Shown here: piece after piece, positions 47,432-58,878 of the stretch
How the letters are laid out: the number at the start of each line of letters is the position of its first letter
Numbering within the stretch: position 1 is the first letter of the stretch
NCBI RefSeq assembly: GCF_016195855.1
Contig: NZ_JACPYU010000025.1
Location: forward strand, 119,431 to 183,430
Length of the DNA: 64,000 bases
DNA from: Aquabacterium sp.
GTDB lineage: Bacteria > Pseudomonadota > Gammaproteobacteria > Burkholderiales > Burkholderiaceae_C
Reading direction: 5' to 3'
Position numbers and translations under genes: made by a program
The notes under the pieces: generated by a model
What the model saw: only the letters and a program-made list of their open reading frames with translations
The model's database searches: none
What the model was told of the DNA's origin: nothing

Positions 47432-48148
47432 TTACTGCAAAGCACCAAAGGGATTGTTTCGACCACCGGACGACGCGCCGGCACCGCCTGCACTCGCCGT
47501 TGTGGATTTGACCGGGGGCGCCGCCACTGATGCGGGGGCTGTTCCAGAATTGGGGCGGGCGACGCCTGGGGCCACCGTCGCAACGCGGGGTACCGACCTG
47601 GTCGATACGGGCTTGGCCTTCACCGGCTCGGATGCGGCCGCAACGGGCAGCGGTGGCACCAGAATGGGCTCACCCAGCGCCTCTCGGATCAGCTTGGCCA
47701 CGCTCTCGGCTTCACTGCGTGTCGAGCCGTTGACCTCATTGGCCTTGCGCAATTGCTCCAGCGCCAAGGCGCTCACACGCAGCCCGCTGACAGCCAGGAT
47801 GCTCTTGGCCGTCAGGTCATTGACATCGCGCTGCAGGACTTCCTGAGCCTCGGTGATGGCCTGGCCATACTGGCGTGCATCAAAGTGAATCTGTGCCTTC
47901 TTGAGCCAGGGCGCCTTGACAGACGGGTCGGCCTTGATGGCCAGATCCAGTTGCTCAATGGCTTGATCGGTCTTGCCTAGCTTCTGTGCCTTGTCTGCAG
48001 CCGCCAGGTTCTCGTTGACCTGCTCCTGCACTGCCAGCCTGGCAGCCACGTCATCCTTCTTGGGCGCTGAAGCGCACGCCATCAAGCCAGACAACATCGA
48101 GACAATCACCGCGCAGCACATGCCGCGGCGTACGTATACAAGACTCAA
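47432..48148 (-). CDS. TPR-type lipoprotein at the head of the T6SS run
   Basis: The product is 238 aa. The TTG at 48148 is taken as start because GGGAG lies 7 bp before it; the first ATG (48121) has no ribosome site. A lipobox LSGLMAC predicts lipidation at about Cys25. Residues 40-150 form TPR-like helices (QEQVNENLAAADKAQKLGKTDQAIEQLDLAIKADPSVKAPWLKKAQIHF), and the last 80 residues are Pro/Ala/Ser-rich, ending in NNPFGALQ. Similar lipoproteins occur at the start of some Burkholderiales T6SS loci; the role is unknown, perhaps in envelope placement of the machine. It lies 24 bp before tssB. Confidence 0.75.
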   Translation of the reverse strand: MSLVYVRRGMCCAVIVSMLSGLMACASAPKKDDVAARLAVQEQVNENLAAADKAQKLGKTDQAIEQLDLAIKADPSVKAPWLKKAQIHFDARQYGQAITEAQEVLQRDVNDLTAKSILAVSGLRVSALALEQLRKANEVNGSTRSEAESVAKLIREALGEPILVPPLPVAAASEPVKAKPVSTRSVPRVATVAPGVARPNSGTAPASVAAPPVKSTTASAGGAGASSGGRNNPFGALQ

Positions 48149-48387
48149 TCTAACACTCCCTGTTTGATCTTTTTAAGCCGCTGAAACAACTGTTGGCTGA
48201 GTCGCGACAGGCCGGATTAAAGCCGAATTCGATTTGAGTGCCTGCCCCCATAGGGGGGGTGTTTACAGACTCTTTCACTTGGTTGCAAATGCAGCCCCCT
48301 CCAGTGGGGGAGCGCCTTCGAACAATGCAGTTTCACGTCCTTAAACTACGCGCCTGCGATGGGCGTAGGGCGCCCCGCTCAGGATGT
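48149..48387. promoter_or_regulatory. Divergent control region of the two T6SS runs
   Basis: This 239-bp region separates the minus-strand tssB run from the plus-strand tssJ run and must hold both promoters. It contains two G/C inverted repeats: CCCCC/GGGGG around a short loop at about 48245-48258, and CCCCC/GGGGG with a 6-nt loop at about 48294-48309. I cannot assign -35/-10 boxes with confidence. Confidence 0.4.
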
Positions 48388-49083
48388 ATGAAGACAAAAC
48401 AAACAGGGGACAGGAGCGCGCTGCTCGCTAGCGTGCTGATCGCGGCATCGCTGACGATAGCGGGCTGCGCCTCTGCGCCTTCGGCACCCGCCGTCCCAAC
48501 CCTGCCCGCAGCCCCCGCAACGGAGAGTGGCGGTGTGATGGGCTTTCTGGGTGACATGGCGGACTCCGCCTTGAGCGCCGTGGGCCTCAAAAAGCCGGAG
48601 GTGCCAGAAGTGCCCAATGTGCCGGACAGCGCCCTGCCTGATCTGAAGGTCAACTGGCGTGTCTATGCCAGCGAGTCCCTCAATGTCGATGAGCAAGGCC
48701 ACGCGCTGGCGCTGGTGCTGCGCATCTACAAGCTCAAGAGCCCGGACGCCTTCCTGCAAGCGCCCTATGACACCTTTGGCGATGCCGCCAAAGAGAAGAC
48801 GGTGCTCGGTGACGACCTGATGGCGGCCCGAGAAGTGCAACTGGTGCCCGGCCAGCATTACGAAGCCACAGACAAGGTTGCGCGCGAAGCCCGTTATGTC
48901 GGCATCGTTGCCCTCTATCGCAACCCCTTGCCGGGCCGGTGGCGCTATGCCTTCAGCACAGCCCAGGCAGACAAGACCGGCCTGCACATTGGCGCCCATG
49001 CCTGCGCCATGAGCGTGCAGGTGGGCGAGGCCATCGGCCTGCCAGCCAGCGCCGTGCGCTCTGTGGCCGCGCCCTGCCCCTGA
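48388..49083 (+). CDS. tssJ: T6SS outer-membrane lipoprotein TssJ (VasD)
   Basis: The product is 231 aa from the ATG at 48388 (MKTKQTGDRSALL), preceded by AGGA; longer frames lack sense as a signal peptide. The lipobox LTIAGC predicts lipidation. A Pro/Ala linker precedes the TssJ beta domain (LKVNWRVYASESLNVDEQGHALALVLRIYKLKSPDAFLQAPYDTFGD), a family hallmark. TssJ anchors TssM to the outer membrane; tssM itself is not in the window. tssK follows 22 bp later. Confidence 0.92.
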   Translation: MKTKQTGDRSALLASVLIAASLTIAGCASAPSAPAVPTLPAAPATESGGVMGFLGDMADSALSAVGLKKPEVPEVPNVPDSALPDLKVNWRVYASESLNVDEQGHALALVLRIYKLKSPDAFLQAPYDTFGDAAKEKTVLGDDLMAAREVQLVPGQHYEATDKVAREARYVGIVALYRNPLPGRWRYAFSTAQADKTGLHIGAHACAMSVQVGEAIGLPASAVRSVAAPCP

Positions 49084-49105
49084 TGATTCAAAGAAAGACC
49101 AGCAC

Positions 49106-50467
49106 GTGATCCAGTCACCCAAGATCCTCTGGGGAGAAGGCCTGTTCCTCAGGCCCCAGCATTTCCAGCAACAAGACGCATACCACGAGTGGCGCCTGGC
49201 CCAGATGGCCCGCCTGCTGCATCCCTACGCCTGGGGCGTGCGCCACATCAAGGTCGACCCGGATGCCCTGCAGACCGGCCTGCTGCGCATCCTGGAGTTG
49301 CAGGTCGTCTTCCCTGATGGCGAATTGTTCAACGCGCCCATGGAAGATGAACTGCCGCCACCCGTGTCACTGAGCGCGCTGGCCGACAGCACGGGCCAGG
49401 CCGGCACGGACATGGTCTTCCATCTGGCCGTGGCCCCCCTGCGCGCCAATGGCACCAACATGGCGTCCACGCGCGAAGAGGCCGATACCGCCTCGCGCTA
49501 TTACCGCACCCCCATTCAGGCGGCCGATGCCTACACCGATGCCGTCGCTGCCGAGGTGGTCGTGCTGCGCAAGTCCGCACGCCTGCTGGCCGACTTCGAA
49601 CCTCGCGCCCACCTGGTGAGCCTGCCCTTGCTGCGCTTGAAGAAGACCTCGACCGGTGGCTACGAACTGGATGGCCGCTTCATGCCACCCTGCCTGAACA
49701 TCCAGGCTTCGCCTGCCATGTTCCTGCACTTGCGCCGCTTGCTCGACGTGTTGCAGGCCAAGGTCGATGCGCTCTACGGCATGCACCGTGAGCCCAGCAA
49801 GAACGTCATCGAGTTCCGCTCGGGCGATGTGGCCTCGTTCTGGCTGCTGCACACGGCCAGTGCCGCCTTTGCCAGCCTGTCGCATCTGGCGCGTCATCCT
49901 GCCCTGCACCCCGAGCGCCTGTTCGAGCGCCTGCTGGAGCTGACTGGCGCCTTGATGACCTTCTCCAAGACCTTCACGCTGGCCGACCTGCCCACCTACG
50001 ACCACCTCAACCCCGGCCCGGCTTTCACGCGCCTGGACCAGATCGTGCGTGACCTGCTGGAAACCGTGATCTCCACGCGCTACTTTGCGATCAACCTGCA
50101 AGAGACCATGCCGTCCTTCCATCAAGGCCGGCTGGACTCCGAGCAGATCGCGCAGAACACGCAGTTCTATCTGGGCGTCTCGGCGGCCATGCCGCCCGCC
50201 GAACTGGTGGACGTGGTGCCGGCGCGCTTCAAGGTGGGCGCCCCTGATGATGTCGACAAGCTGGTGCTGTCGGCCATGCCGGGCATCAAGCTCATGCATG
50301 CGCCACAGGTGCCTGCGGCTGTTCCGGTTCGCCCTGGCAGCTATTACTTCACGCTGGAAGCACGCGGCATGCTGTACGAACGCATGATGCAGGCCCAGGC
50401 CTTGACCATCTATGTGCCCTCCGGCATCCAGGACCTGCGCCTGGAGCTGATCGCCGTGAACGCCTGA
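49106..50467 (+). CDS. tssK: T6SS baseplate-membrane linker TssK (VasE)
   Basis: The product is 453 aa starting with GTG. KILWGEGLFLRPQHFQQQDAYHEWRL is the diagnostic N terminus of TssK. It joins the baseplate to the TssL/TssM cytoplasmic parts. AAAGAAAGA lies upstream. tssL follows after 12 bp. Confidence 0.95.
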   Translation: MIQSPKILWGEGLFLRPQHFQQQDAYHEWRLAQMARLLHPYAWGVRHIKVDPDALQTGLLRILELQVVFPDGELFNAPMEDELPPPVSLSALADSTGQAGTDMVFHLAVAPLRANGTNMASTREEADTASRYYRTPIQAADAYTDAVAAEVVVLRKSARLLADFEPRAHLVSLPLLRLKKTSTGGYELDGRFMPPCLNIQASPAMFLHLRRLLDVLQAKVDALYGMHREPSKNVIEFRSGDVASFWLLHTASAAFASLSHLARHPALHPERLFERLLELTGALMTFSKTFTLADLPTYDHLNPGPAFTRLDQIVRDLLETVISTRYFAINLQETMPSFHQGRLDSEQIAQNTQFYLGVSAAMPPAELVDVVPARFKVGAPDDVDKLVLSAMPGIKLMHAPQVPAAVPVRPGSYYFTLEARGMLYERMMQAQALTIYVPSGIQDLRLELIAVNA

Positions 50468-50479
50468 TCAAGCACAACC

Positions 50480-51277
50480 ATGAGCACCTCATCCAACGCC
50501 CCCCGCCTGTTTGCAGATCAAGGCAGCATGGCACGCCCTGCTGGCGGGCCGCGCCCCATCACAGCCAACAAGGAAGCCTCATCCTTGCTGGACCTGATGT
50601 ACGACGGTTTCTACCTGCTCTTTCTGCTCAAGGGCAAACATGCGCCCATGGATGCCGAGGTCTTTCGTGACCGCATCAAGCAGTTCCTGACGGCGTTCGA
50701 GCGCGGTGCGGCACGGCTGCAAGCGCCAGCTGAAGACGTCTATGCCTGCAAGTACGCCTTCTGCGCCACCATCGACGAAGCGGTGCTGATGTCGGGCTTC
50801 AAGGCCCGCGAGTCCTGGCAACGCCTGCCGCTGCAACTGCAGTTCTTTGGCGAGCAACTGGCTGGCGAACAGTTCTTTGAGAAGCTGGAAGACCTGCGCC
50901 GCCAAGGTGCGCCCCGTGTGCAGGCACTGGAAGTCTTCCACATGTGCCTGCTGCTGGGCTTTCAAGGCAAGTACCTGCTGGAGGGCTCCGAGAAGCTGGG
51001 TTACCTCAGCGCCCGCCTGGGCGACGAGATCGCCCGCATGAAGGGCCATGGCGCGGGCTTTGCGCCGCACTGGTCGGCCCCGGATCGCATCCAGAACCAG
51101 CTCAAGAACGAAGTCCCACTGTGGATCATGGGTTCGGTGTTCGGGCTGATGGCGCTGCTGGGTTTCCTGGGCCTGCGCTGGCAACTGACCGAGCAGACCA
51201 AGCGTGCGCTGGGTGAGCACCACCACATCGTTCAGCTGGCCCCACAGGTGGCCAACATCACGATCACGCTGCCCTGA
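50480..51277 (+). CDS. tssL: T6SS membrane protein TssL (DotU family)
   Basis: The product is 265 aa. The cytoplasmic DotU domain (about 35-215; YACKYAFCATIDEAVLMS and QALEVFHMCLLLGFQGKYLLEG are typical) precedes one C-terminal span (about 217-236, MGSVFGLMALLGFLGL). There is no peptidoglycan-binding OmpA extension, so this is the short TssL form. tssM normally follows, but here the next gene is rarA on the other strand, 9 bp away. Confidence 0.93.
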   Translation: MSTSSNAPRLFADQGSMARPAGGPRPITANKEASSLLDLMYDGFYLLFLLKGKHAPMDAEVFRDRIKQFLTAFERGAARLQAPAEDVYACKYAFCATIDEAVLMSGFKARESWQRLPLQLQFFGEQLAGEQFFEKLEDLRRQGAPRVQALEVFHMCLLLGFQGKYLLEGSEKLGYLSARLGDEIARMKGHGAGFAPHWSAPDRIQNQLKNEVPLWIMGSVFGLMALLGFLGLRWQLTEQTKRALGEHHHIVQLAPQVANITITLP

Positions 51278-51286
51278 GCACCATCA

Positions 51287-52585
51287 TCAGCTCGCCTCGT
51301 CGTCGAGCTTGCGCAAAAAGGCCATCTTCTCGGCAATCTTGGCCTCCAGGCCGCGCGGCACAGGCTGGTACCACTGCGGCGCCTTGATGCCATCAGGCAG
51401 ATAGGTTTCGCCAGCTGCATACGCATGCGGCTCGTCATGGGCATAGCGGTACTCATGGCCGTAGCCCAACTCCTTCATGAGCTTGGTCGGCGCATTGCGC
51501 AGATGCACCGGCACCTCACGTGACTTGTCCTGCTTCACAAAGGCCTTGGCCTGGTTGTAGGCCATGTAGCCCGCATTGCTCTTGGCGGCCACGGCCAGGT
51601 AGATCACAGCCTGCGCCAGGGCCAGCTCACCTTCAGGTGAGCCCAGGCGCTCGAACGTGGCTGCGGCATCGTTGGCGATCTGCATGGCACGCGGGTCGGC
51701 CAGGCCAATGTCTTCCCAGGCCATGCGCACGATGCGCCGGGACAGATAACGCGGGTCCGCACCGCCGTCCAGCATGCGGCACAGCCAGTACAGCGCGCCG
51801 TCAGGGCTCGACCCGCGCACGGACTTGTGCAGGGCCGAGATCTGGTCGTAGAAGTTGTCGCCCCCTTTGTCAAAACGACGGGCATTGAGCGTCAGGGCGT
51901 TCTGGATGAACTCGGCATCGATGTGCGTGATGCCCGCCGCACCGGCCGCCGTGTTGCACTGCTCCAGCAAATTCAAAAAGCGCCGCGCATCGCCGTCGGC
52001 ATAACCCACCAGCGTGTCCACGGCGAGTTCATCGAATTGCAGGTGCGACAAGGCTTTTGACTGGGCACGGGCCAGCAGCTGCTTGAGCTCATCCTCGGTC
52101 AGCGACTTGAGCACGTAGACCTGCGCGCGAGACAACAAGGCCGAGTTGACCTCGAACGAAGGGTTCTCCGTGGTCGCGCCGATGAAGGTCACCAGGCCGG
52201 ATTCGGCATAAGGCAAAAGCGCATCCTGCTGCGACTTGTTGAAGCGGTGGATTTCATCCACAAACAGGATCGTGTGCTTGCCACGGGCCAGGTTCTGCTC
52301 GGCCTGCTCCATCGCGGCGCGGATGTCCTTGACACCCGAGAACACCGCCGACAGCGCAATGAACTCGCAATCGAAAGACTGCGCTGTCAACCGTGCCAGG
52401 GTGGTCTTGCCCACGCCGGGTGGCCCCCACAAAATCATCGAATGCGGCTTGCCCGATTGAAAGGCCAGCCGCAGCGGTTTGCCCTCGCCCAGCAAATGGG
52501 TTTGCCCGATCACATCGGACAGTTGGTGCGGCCTGAGGGCCTCTGCCAGCGGCGGCGCCGGCTCCAGTTTGAACAGGTCGGACAT
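51287..52585 (-). CDS. rarA: Replication-associated recombination protein RarA (MgsA)
   Basis: The product is 432 aa, starting at MSDLFKLEP. It is an AAA+ clamp-loader-like ATPase acting at stalled replication forks. Walker A GPPGVGKT (54-61), Walker B ILFVDEIHRF, sensor GATTENPSFEVNSALLSR and the C-terminal MgsA domain (LYWLCRMLDGGADPRYLSRRIVRMAWEDIGLADPRAM) are all present. It is on the same strand as lolA and ftsK further right, an order common in this group, but here a DEAD-box gene on the other strand lies between. Confidence 0.95.
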   Translation of the reverse strand: MSDLFKLEPAPPLAEALRPHQLSDVIGQTHLLGEGKPLRLAFQSGKPHSMILWGPPGVGKTTLARLTAQSFDCEFIALSAVFSGVKDIRAAMEQAEQNLARGKHTILFVDEIHRFNKSQQDALLPYAESGLVTFIGATTENPSFEVNSALLSRAQVYVLKSLTEDELKQLLARAQSKALSHLQFDELAVDTLVGYADGDARRFLNLLEQCNTAAGAAGITHIDAEFIQNALTLNARRFDKGGDNFYDQISALHKSVRGSSPDGALYWLCRMLDGGADPRYLSRRIVRMAWEDIGLADPRAMQIANDAAATFERLGSPEGELALAQAVIYLAVAAKSNAGYMAYNQAKAFVKQDKSREVPVHLRNAPTKLMKELGYGHEYRYAHDEPHAYAAGETYLPDGIKAPQWYQPVPRGLEAKIAEKMAFLRKLDDEAS

Positions 52586-52774
52586 AGGGTGATTGTCGCA
52601 GCCGCCAGGCCTGTTGTTTTCCAGGCGCCACAAAGCATCGAAATATGACGGTTTGATGAAGGTTAATACTGATTTGCAGATCGCGACACGGGCGCATGCT
52701 GTTCATTCGTACCCGGCGCTTGTTCAGGTCGGCCCTCCGTCGCAAAACGCTCAAGAAGAAAGCTGAGGTGCCCC

Positions 52775-52882
52775 ATGTTGACCCTTGCGATCGTCAGCCT
52801 CGTGCTGGTACCCATTGCGCTGGATGTCGCCCTGCGCGGCCGCCACCAGACCATCGAACTCTCCCTGATCCGCCGGAAGTAA
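52775..52882 (+). CDS. 35-aa putative small membrane protein
   Basis: ATG at 52775 with GAGG 6 bp upstream (52765-52768), an excellent ribosome site. The product MLTLAIVSLVLVPIALDVAL then RGRHQTIELSLIRRK has one hydrophobic segment of about 20 residues and a basic C-terminal tail, the look of a small membrane protein. The ORF is too short for most gene finders. It lies between the divergent rarA and the promoter of the DEAD-box gene. Function unknown; conservation of the reading frame would settle whether it is real. Confidence 0.5.
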   Translation: MLTLAIVSLVLVPIALDVALRGRHQTIELSLIRRK

Positions 52883-52902
52883 GCCTTTCAAAGCAGAGGG
52901 GC

Positions 52903-52931
52903 TGGACAAATCCGCAACATCATGGGATAAT
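52903..52931 (+). promoter_or_regulatory. Sigma-70 promoter of the DEAD-box helicase gene
   Basis: TGGACA (52903-52908) and GATAAT (52926-52931) are spaced by 17 bp, each five of six to consensus. Transcription would begin near 52938, giving a leader of about 387 nt before the helicase ATG. Confidence 0.65.
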
Positions 52932-52937
52932 CCCCTA

Positions 52938-53324
52938 CTTCGCTGAGTTGCAAAGACCAAGACAAGCAGTTTTGAGTCTGCACAGCACAGAGAACTTAGT
53001 TCATCCCCTCTGACCTTTTTCAAGCCGGGTCGTCACAACGCAAGTTGCCTGTTTTGCAGTGCCAGCAACGCGTCGGGTGCCGACCATGAGCGTGTCTTGA
53101 GTTCCGGTTGGCGGCGATGCCGTCGCTTATCAACCGACTCACCGTGGGCTCCTTTTGCGTCGAGCGTTTTTCGCCGAGTGCAAGCGCCACGAAGTACGGA
53201 CACGAATCCATAGCGACTCCACCTTGGCTCAGGCCGTCTGACTGTTGTCAACGCCTGACCGTGGCGCTTTGTTGCTTGCCTTTTTCTGGCAAGTGGCAGC
53301 GCTTTGTCTTGCTTGAAAGAAGTT
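52938..53324 (+). other. Long 5' leader of the DEAD-box helicase mRNA
   Basis: About 390 bases without a convincing gene lie between the predicted start site and the helicase ATG. Long leaders are typical of cold-shock RNA helicase and csp mRNAs. I see no clear terminator or uORF with a ribosome site in it. Confidence 0.45.
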
Positions 53325-55415
<2,091 letters not shown>

Positions 55416-55440
55416 TCGCCTCTTGTTCTGATGTGCGGAT

Positions 55441-55469
55441 GTTCAGGCCCGCAGCGTATGGGCCTGAAC
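55441..55469 (+). terminator. Stem-loop after the DEAD-box gene
   Basis: GTTCAGGCCC (55441-55450) and GGGCCTGAAC (55460-55469) form a perfect 10-bp stem with a 9-nt loop, 26 bp after the stop. The T-run after it is weak, so it may be a 3' stabiliser or a rho-assisted terminator. Confidence 0.5.
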
Positions 55470-55585
55470 TTGCAAGAAAACACCAGGAAGAAGTCCGGAT
55501 GCCTGGCTGAGCCAATCAGTCAGCGGCGTCCGGCACCTATACCCATCAGCCCATTCATCAACCCGATGGGGGCACCACGTGGTGC

Positions 55586-56275
55586 TCAGGGCTGATTCAG
55601 CACGTCTGCCCCCTTGGGCGGTGTGAATTGAAACCGGGTGGCCGGCAAGGCCACCTTGGACTCGAATTGAGCAAAGTCCAGCCGTGAGCGTTGGCCAAAG
55701 CTGTCCAGGATTTCCAGGGCAGCCAGTTGGCCATTCTTCTTGTTGAAGCCCACGCGAACGGACTGGAATTGCCCCTCTTTGTGGCGCGGCAAGGCCTCCA
55801 CCCATTCGAGAGATGACGTTGCCTGTGAAGGCGTCGAGGTCGCGGTCGCCGCACTCGACGAGCCAGCAGTCACGTTGCTCAGGGTGAAGTCCTTGTCCAG
55901 CGACCCACCTGCCAGCAAAGCTGCAGGTGAGGCCCCGATCGTGTCGTTCATGGGGCGCACGGTGACCTGATTGAGGTCCGTGTCATACAGCCAGACCTGT
56001 TTGCCATCACCCACGATGAGCTGCTCGGTTGGCCCCGCATAAGCAAAACGGAATTTGTTCGGACGCTGGAATTCCAGCGTGCCGGTGGACTTGCGCGTCT
56101 TCTTGCCATCGGGCGAGGTGACGGTCTGCGTGAAGCTGGCCCGCCCCGTCTGCACGTCCTTGACGAAGGTGCGCAAGGTGGCCACGGCATCAGCGCGGGC
56201 CACACCCGTCGTGCTCAGCAGCGATGCCGCCAAGACACCAGACGCCATCAGGCGCCAGCTTGAATTCAATGTCAT
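55586..56275 (-). CDS. lolA: Outer-membrane lipoprotein carrier protein LolA
   Basis: The product is 229 aa with start at 56275 (MTLNSSWRLMASG), which gives a clean Sec signal peptide ending ARADA; an ATG at 56305 overlapping the end of ftsK is the alternative. LolA carries lipoproteins across the periplasm from LolCDE to LolB. ASFTQTVTSPDGKKTRKSTGTLEFQRPNKFRFAYAGPTEQLIVGDGKQVWLYDTDLNQVTVRP is a strong family match. An Ala/Thr/Ser-rich insert (SSSAATATSTPSQATSS) sits in the middle. It follows ftsK closely and is probably cotranscribed with it. Confidence 0.92.
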   Translation of the reverse strand: MTLNSSWRLMASGVLAASLLSTTGVARADAVATLRTFVKDVQTGRASFTQTVTSPDGKKTRKSTGTLEFQRPNKFRFAYAGPTEQLIVGDGKQVWLYDTDLNQVTVRPMNDTIGASPAALLAGGSLDKDFTLSNVTAGSSSAATATSTPSQATSSLEWVEALPRHKEGQFQSVRVGFNKKNGQLAALEILDSFGQRSRLDFAQFESKVALPATRFQFTPPKGADVLNQP

Positions 56276-56297
56276 GTTCGTGTTGTTGTGAGCAGGA

Positions 56298-58778
56298 TCA
56301 GGCATCCCACGGGGCCGCGGTCGCACCGCCCTCCCCACCTCGTGCAGGCGTGATGATCTCGCGGTTGCCATTGGTCGACATCGAGGACACCAGCCCCGAC
56401 TTTTCCATCTGCTCCAGCAGGCGCGCCGCGCGGTTGTAGCCAATGCGCAGATGGCGTTGCACCAGCGAAATCGAGGCCTTGCGGTGCTGCAGCACGACGG
56501 ACACGGCGTTGTCGTACATCGGGTCCTGCTCGCCGTCGCCACCACCTGATGGCGAGCCATCGAGGTTGCTGCCTTCGTCACTCAGATTGCCACCTTCCAG
56601 GATGCCTTCGATGTAGTTGGGCTCGCCCTGGGTCTTGAGGTACTGGACCACGCGGTGCACTTCTTCGTCACTCACAAAGGCGCCGTGCACACGCACAGGC
56701 AGACCGGTGCCCGAGGGCAGATACAGCATGTCACCCTGGCCCAGCAAGGCCTCGGCCCCCATCTGGTCGAGGATGGTGCGACTGTCGATCTTGCTGCTGA
56801 CCTGGAAGGAAATGCGCGTCGGGATGTTGGCCTTGATCAGGCCGGTGATCACGTCCACCGAGGGGCGCTGCGTGGCCAGGATCAGGTGGATGCCAGCCGC
56901 ACGGGCCTTCTGGGCCAGGCGCGCGATCAGCTCTTCGATCTTCTTGCCCACCACCATCATCAGGTCGGCCAACTCGTCGATCACGATGACGACATGCGGC
57001 AGGCGGTCCAGCGGCTCGGGCTCGTCCGGCGTGAGGCTGAAGGGGTTGGGGATCAACTCGCCACGCGCCTTGGCGTCGTCCATCTTCTTGTTGTAGCCGG
57101 CCAGGTTGCGCACGCCCATCTTGGACATGAGCTTGTAGCGGCGCTCCATCTCGCCCACCGCCCAGTTCAGCGCATTGCCAGCCAGCTTCATGTCGGTCAC
57201 GACCGGGCACAGCAGGTGCGGGATGCCCTCGTAGACGCTCATTTCCAGCATCTTCGGGTCGATCAGGATCAGGCGCACGTCGCGCGCCTCGGCCTTGTAG
57301 AGCAGGCTGAGAATCGTGGCGTTGATGCCCACGGATTTACCGGAGCCGGTCGTACCCGCCACCAGGCAGTGCGGCATCTTGGCCAGGTCGGCCACCACGG
57401 GCGCGCCCACGATGTCCTTGCCCAGGCCGATGGTCAGCATGGACTGGGCCTCATGGTAGACCTGCGAGCCCAGGATCTCGGTCAGGCGGATCATCTGGCG
57501 CTTGGCGTTGGGCAACTCCAGCGCCATCAGGTTCTTGCCGGGAATGGTCTCGACCACACGGATGGACACGAGCGAGAGCGAGCGCGCCAGGTCCTTGGCC
57601 AGGTTGACGATCTGCGAGCCCTTCACGCCCGTAGCCGGCTCGATCTCATAGCGCGTGATGACGGGGCCCGGCGAGGCGGCGACCACGCGCACTTCCACGC
57701 CGAAGTCCTTGAGCTTCTTCTCGATCAGGCGGGAGGTCATCTCCAGCGTCTCGGGCGTGATGGTCTCCATGCGGCCTTGCGCGGAGTCCAGCAGGTCGAT
57801 CTGGGGCAGCTTGTTGTCGCCCATCTCGGCGAACAGGGGCTTTTGCTTTTCCTTGACCACACGCTCGGACTTGGGCACCTCGACCACGGGCTGCTCGATG
57901 ATCAGCGGGATGGGCTCGGCCGGCGCCTCATGCCGCACCTCTTCGACCACGCGTTCGCGCTCGATGGCGGCCTTCTCGCCAATGCGGATGTCTTGCGCCA
58001 CTTCGCGTTTGGTCTCGCGCTTCTCGCGCAGGCGGTCCACCTGGGCACCAATGCGCTCGGCCAGGTCCAGCCAGGAGAACTTCAGGGCCATGGAGCTGCC
58101 CGCCACCAGCAAGGCGATCCACAGCACGCCCGAGCCATTGAAGCCCAACCATTTGCTGCTGAGTTGCCCCAGTGTCAAACCCAGGATGCCGCCAGCATGC
58201 TCGCCTGCCAGGCTGAGCTCATGGCGATACAGGCGCGTCCACTCCAGTGCGCAACTCGCCGACATCAGCAGGACCACGCCCAACCACAGGCGCCAGGGTG
58301 CAAACTCGTGGCCGTGTTCGAGCGGCGCCGGGTTGGCACCCATGGTCACGCTCACAGCCGAATCGCGGCGCAGCCAGCGCGCCAGGCCACCCAGCAGCAC
58401 GCGCAGGCCCACCAGCAGCAACCACCAGGCCGATTGGCCAAACAGGAACTGCATCAAATCGGAGCCATAAGCCCCCAGATGCCCCACCCAGTTGCTGGGC
58501 TCCAGATGTTGACCCGATGTGGTGAAGGCGGGATCCTGGCGGTTATGGCTGAGCATGGCCAGCAAGGCCAGCAGCCAGAACACGCTGCCCAGCAAGAGCC
58601 CGGCCTGGAAACGCAAGGTGTTTTCGACAGGGGCAGCAGGCTCGACCAAGGGCGCAGCCGGCACCCGATGCAGACGCCCGCTCACACGCACGCCAGCGGC
58701 CGGCTCGGCCCTGTTGCGATCGCTGCCCTTGGCTGGCGCAGCACCTTCGGAACGGAGAGAACCCAGGGGAAATGTCAT
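56298..58778 (-). CDS. ftsK: DNA translocase FtsK
   Basis: The product is 826 aa. Four or five membrane spans fill about residues 55-245, then a short linker with charged coiled stretch, the motor (about 350-745) with Walker A GTTGSGKS and ILIDPKMLE, and a C-terminal gamma winged-helix domain ([42 protein letters not shown]) that reads KOPS sites. The linker is short compared with E. coli FtsK (1,329 aa), as is common outside enterics. FtsK pumps chromosome ends across the septum and activates XerCD at dif. Confidence 0.95.
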   Translation of the reverse strand: MTFPLGSLRSEGAAPAKGSDRNRAEPAAGVRVSGRLHRVPAAPLVEPAAPVENTLRFQAGLLLGSVFWLLALLAMLSHNRQDPAFTTSGQHLEPSNWVGHLGAYGSDLMQFLFGQSAWWLLLVGLRVLLGGLARWLRRDSAVSVTMGANPAPLEHGHEFAPWRLWLGVVLLMSASCALEWTRLYRHELSLAGEHAGGILGLTLGQLSSKWLGFNGSGVLWIALLVAGSSMALKFSWLDLAERIGAQVDRLREKRETKREVAQDIRIGEKAAIERERVVEEVRHEAPAEPIPLIIEQPVVEVPKSERVVKEKQKPLFAEMGDNKLPQIDLLDSAQGRMETITPETLEMTSRLIEKKLKDFGVEVRVVAASPGPVITRYEIEPATGVKGSQIVNLAKDLARSLSLVSIRVVETIPGKNLMALELPNAKRQMIRLTEILGSQVYHEAQSMLTIGLGKDIVGAPVVADLAKMPHCLVAGTTGSGKSVGINATILSLLYKAEARDVRLILIDPKMLEMSVYEGIPHLLCPVVTDMKLAGNALNWAVGEMERRYKLMSKMGVRNLAGYNKKMDDAKARGELIPNPFSLTPDEPEPLDRLPHVVIVIDELADLMMVVGKKIEELIARLAQKARAAGIHLILATQRPSVDVITGLIKANIPTRISFQVSSKIDSRTILDQMGAEALLGQGDMLYLPSGTGLPVRVHGAFVSDEEVHRVVQYLKTQGEPNYIEGILEGGNLSDEGSNLDGSPSGGGDGEQDPMYDNAVSVVLQHRKASISLVQRHLRIGYNRAARLLEQMEKSGLVSSMSTNGNREIITPARGGEGGATAAPWDA

Positions 58779-58807
58779 GCCCGCATTGTGGGGGAATTTC
58801 GCCCATG

Positions 58808-58840
58808 AAAAACGCCCCTCGCGACGAGCGCGAGAGGCGT
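58808..58840 (-). terminator. Rho-independent terminator after the Crp/Fnr gene
   Basis: On the minus strand ACGCC-T-CTCGCG pairs with CGCGAG-G-GGCGT (58840-58829 with 58823-58812; one internal mismatch) around a 5-nt loop and is followed by TTTTT. It lies 39 bp after the stop of the regulator gene and before ftsK, so ftsK needs its own promoter. Confidence 0.8.
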
Positions 58841-58878
58841 CAATTCAGAGTCTGACTCAAAGAAACGGCAAAGAACAA

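Noticed and set aside
56655..58808. 717-aa open frame opposite ftsK
   Set aside because: Low-complexity His/Gln/Gly/Leu composition, no ribosome site, and complete overlap with a clear FtsK.
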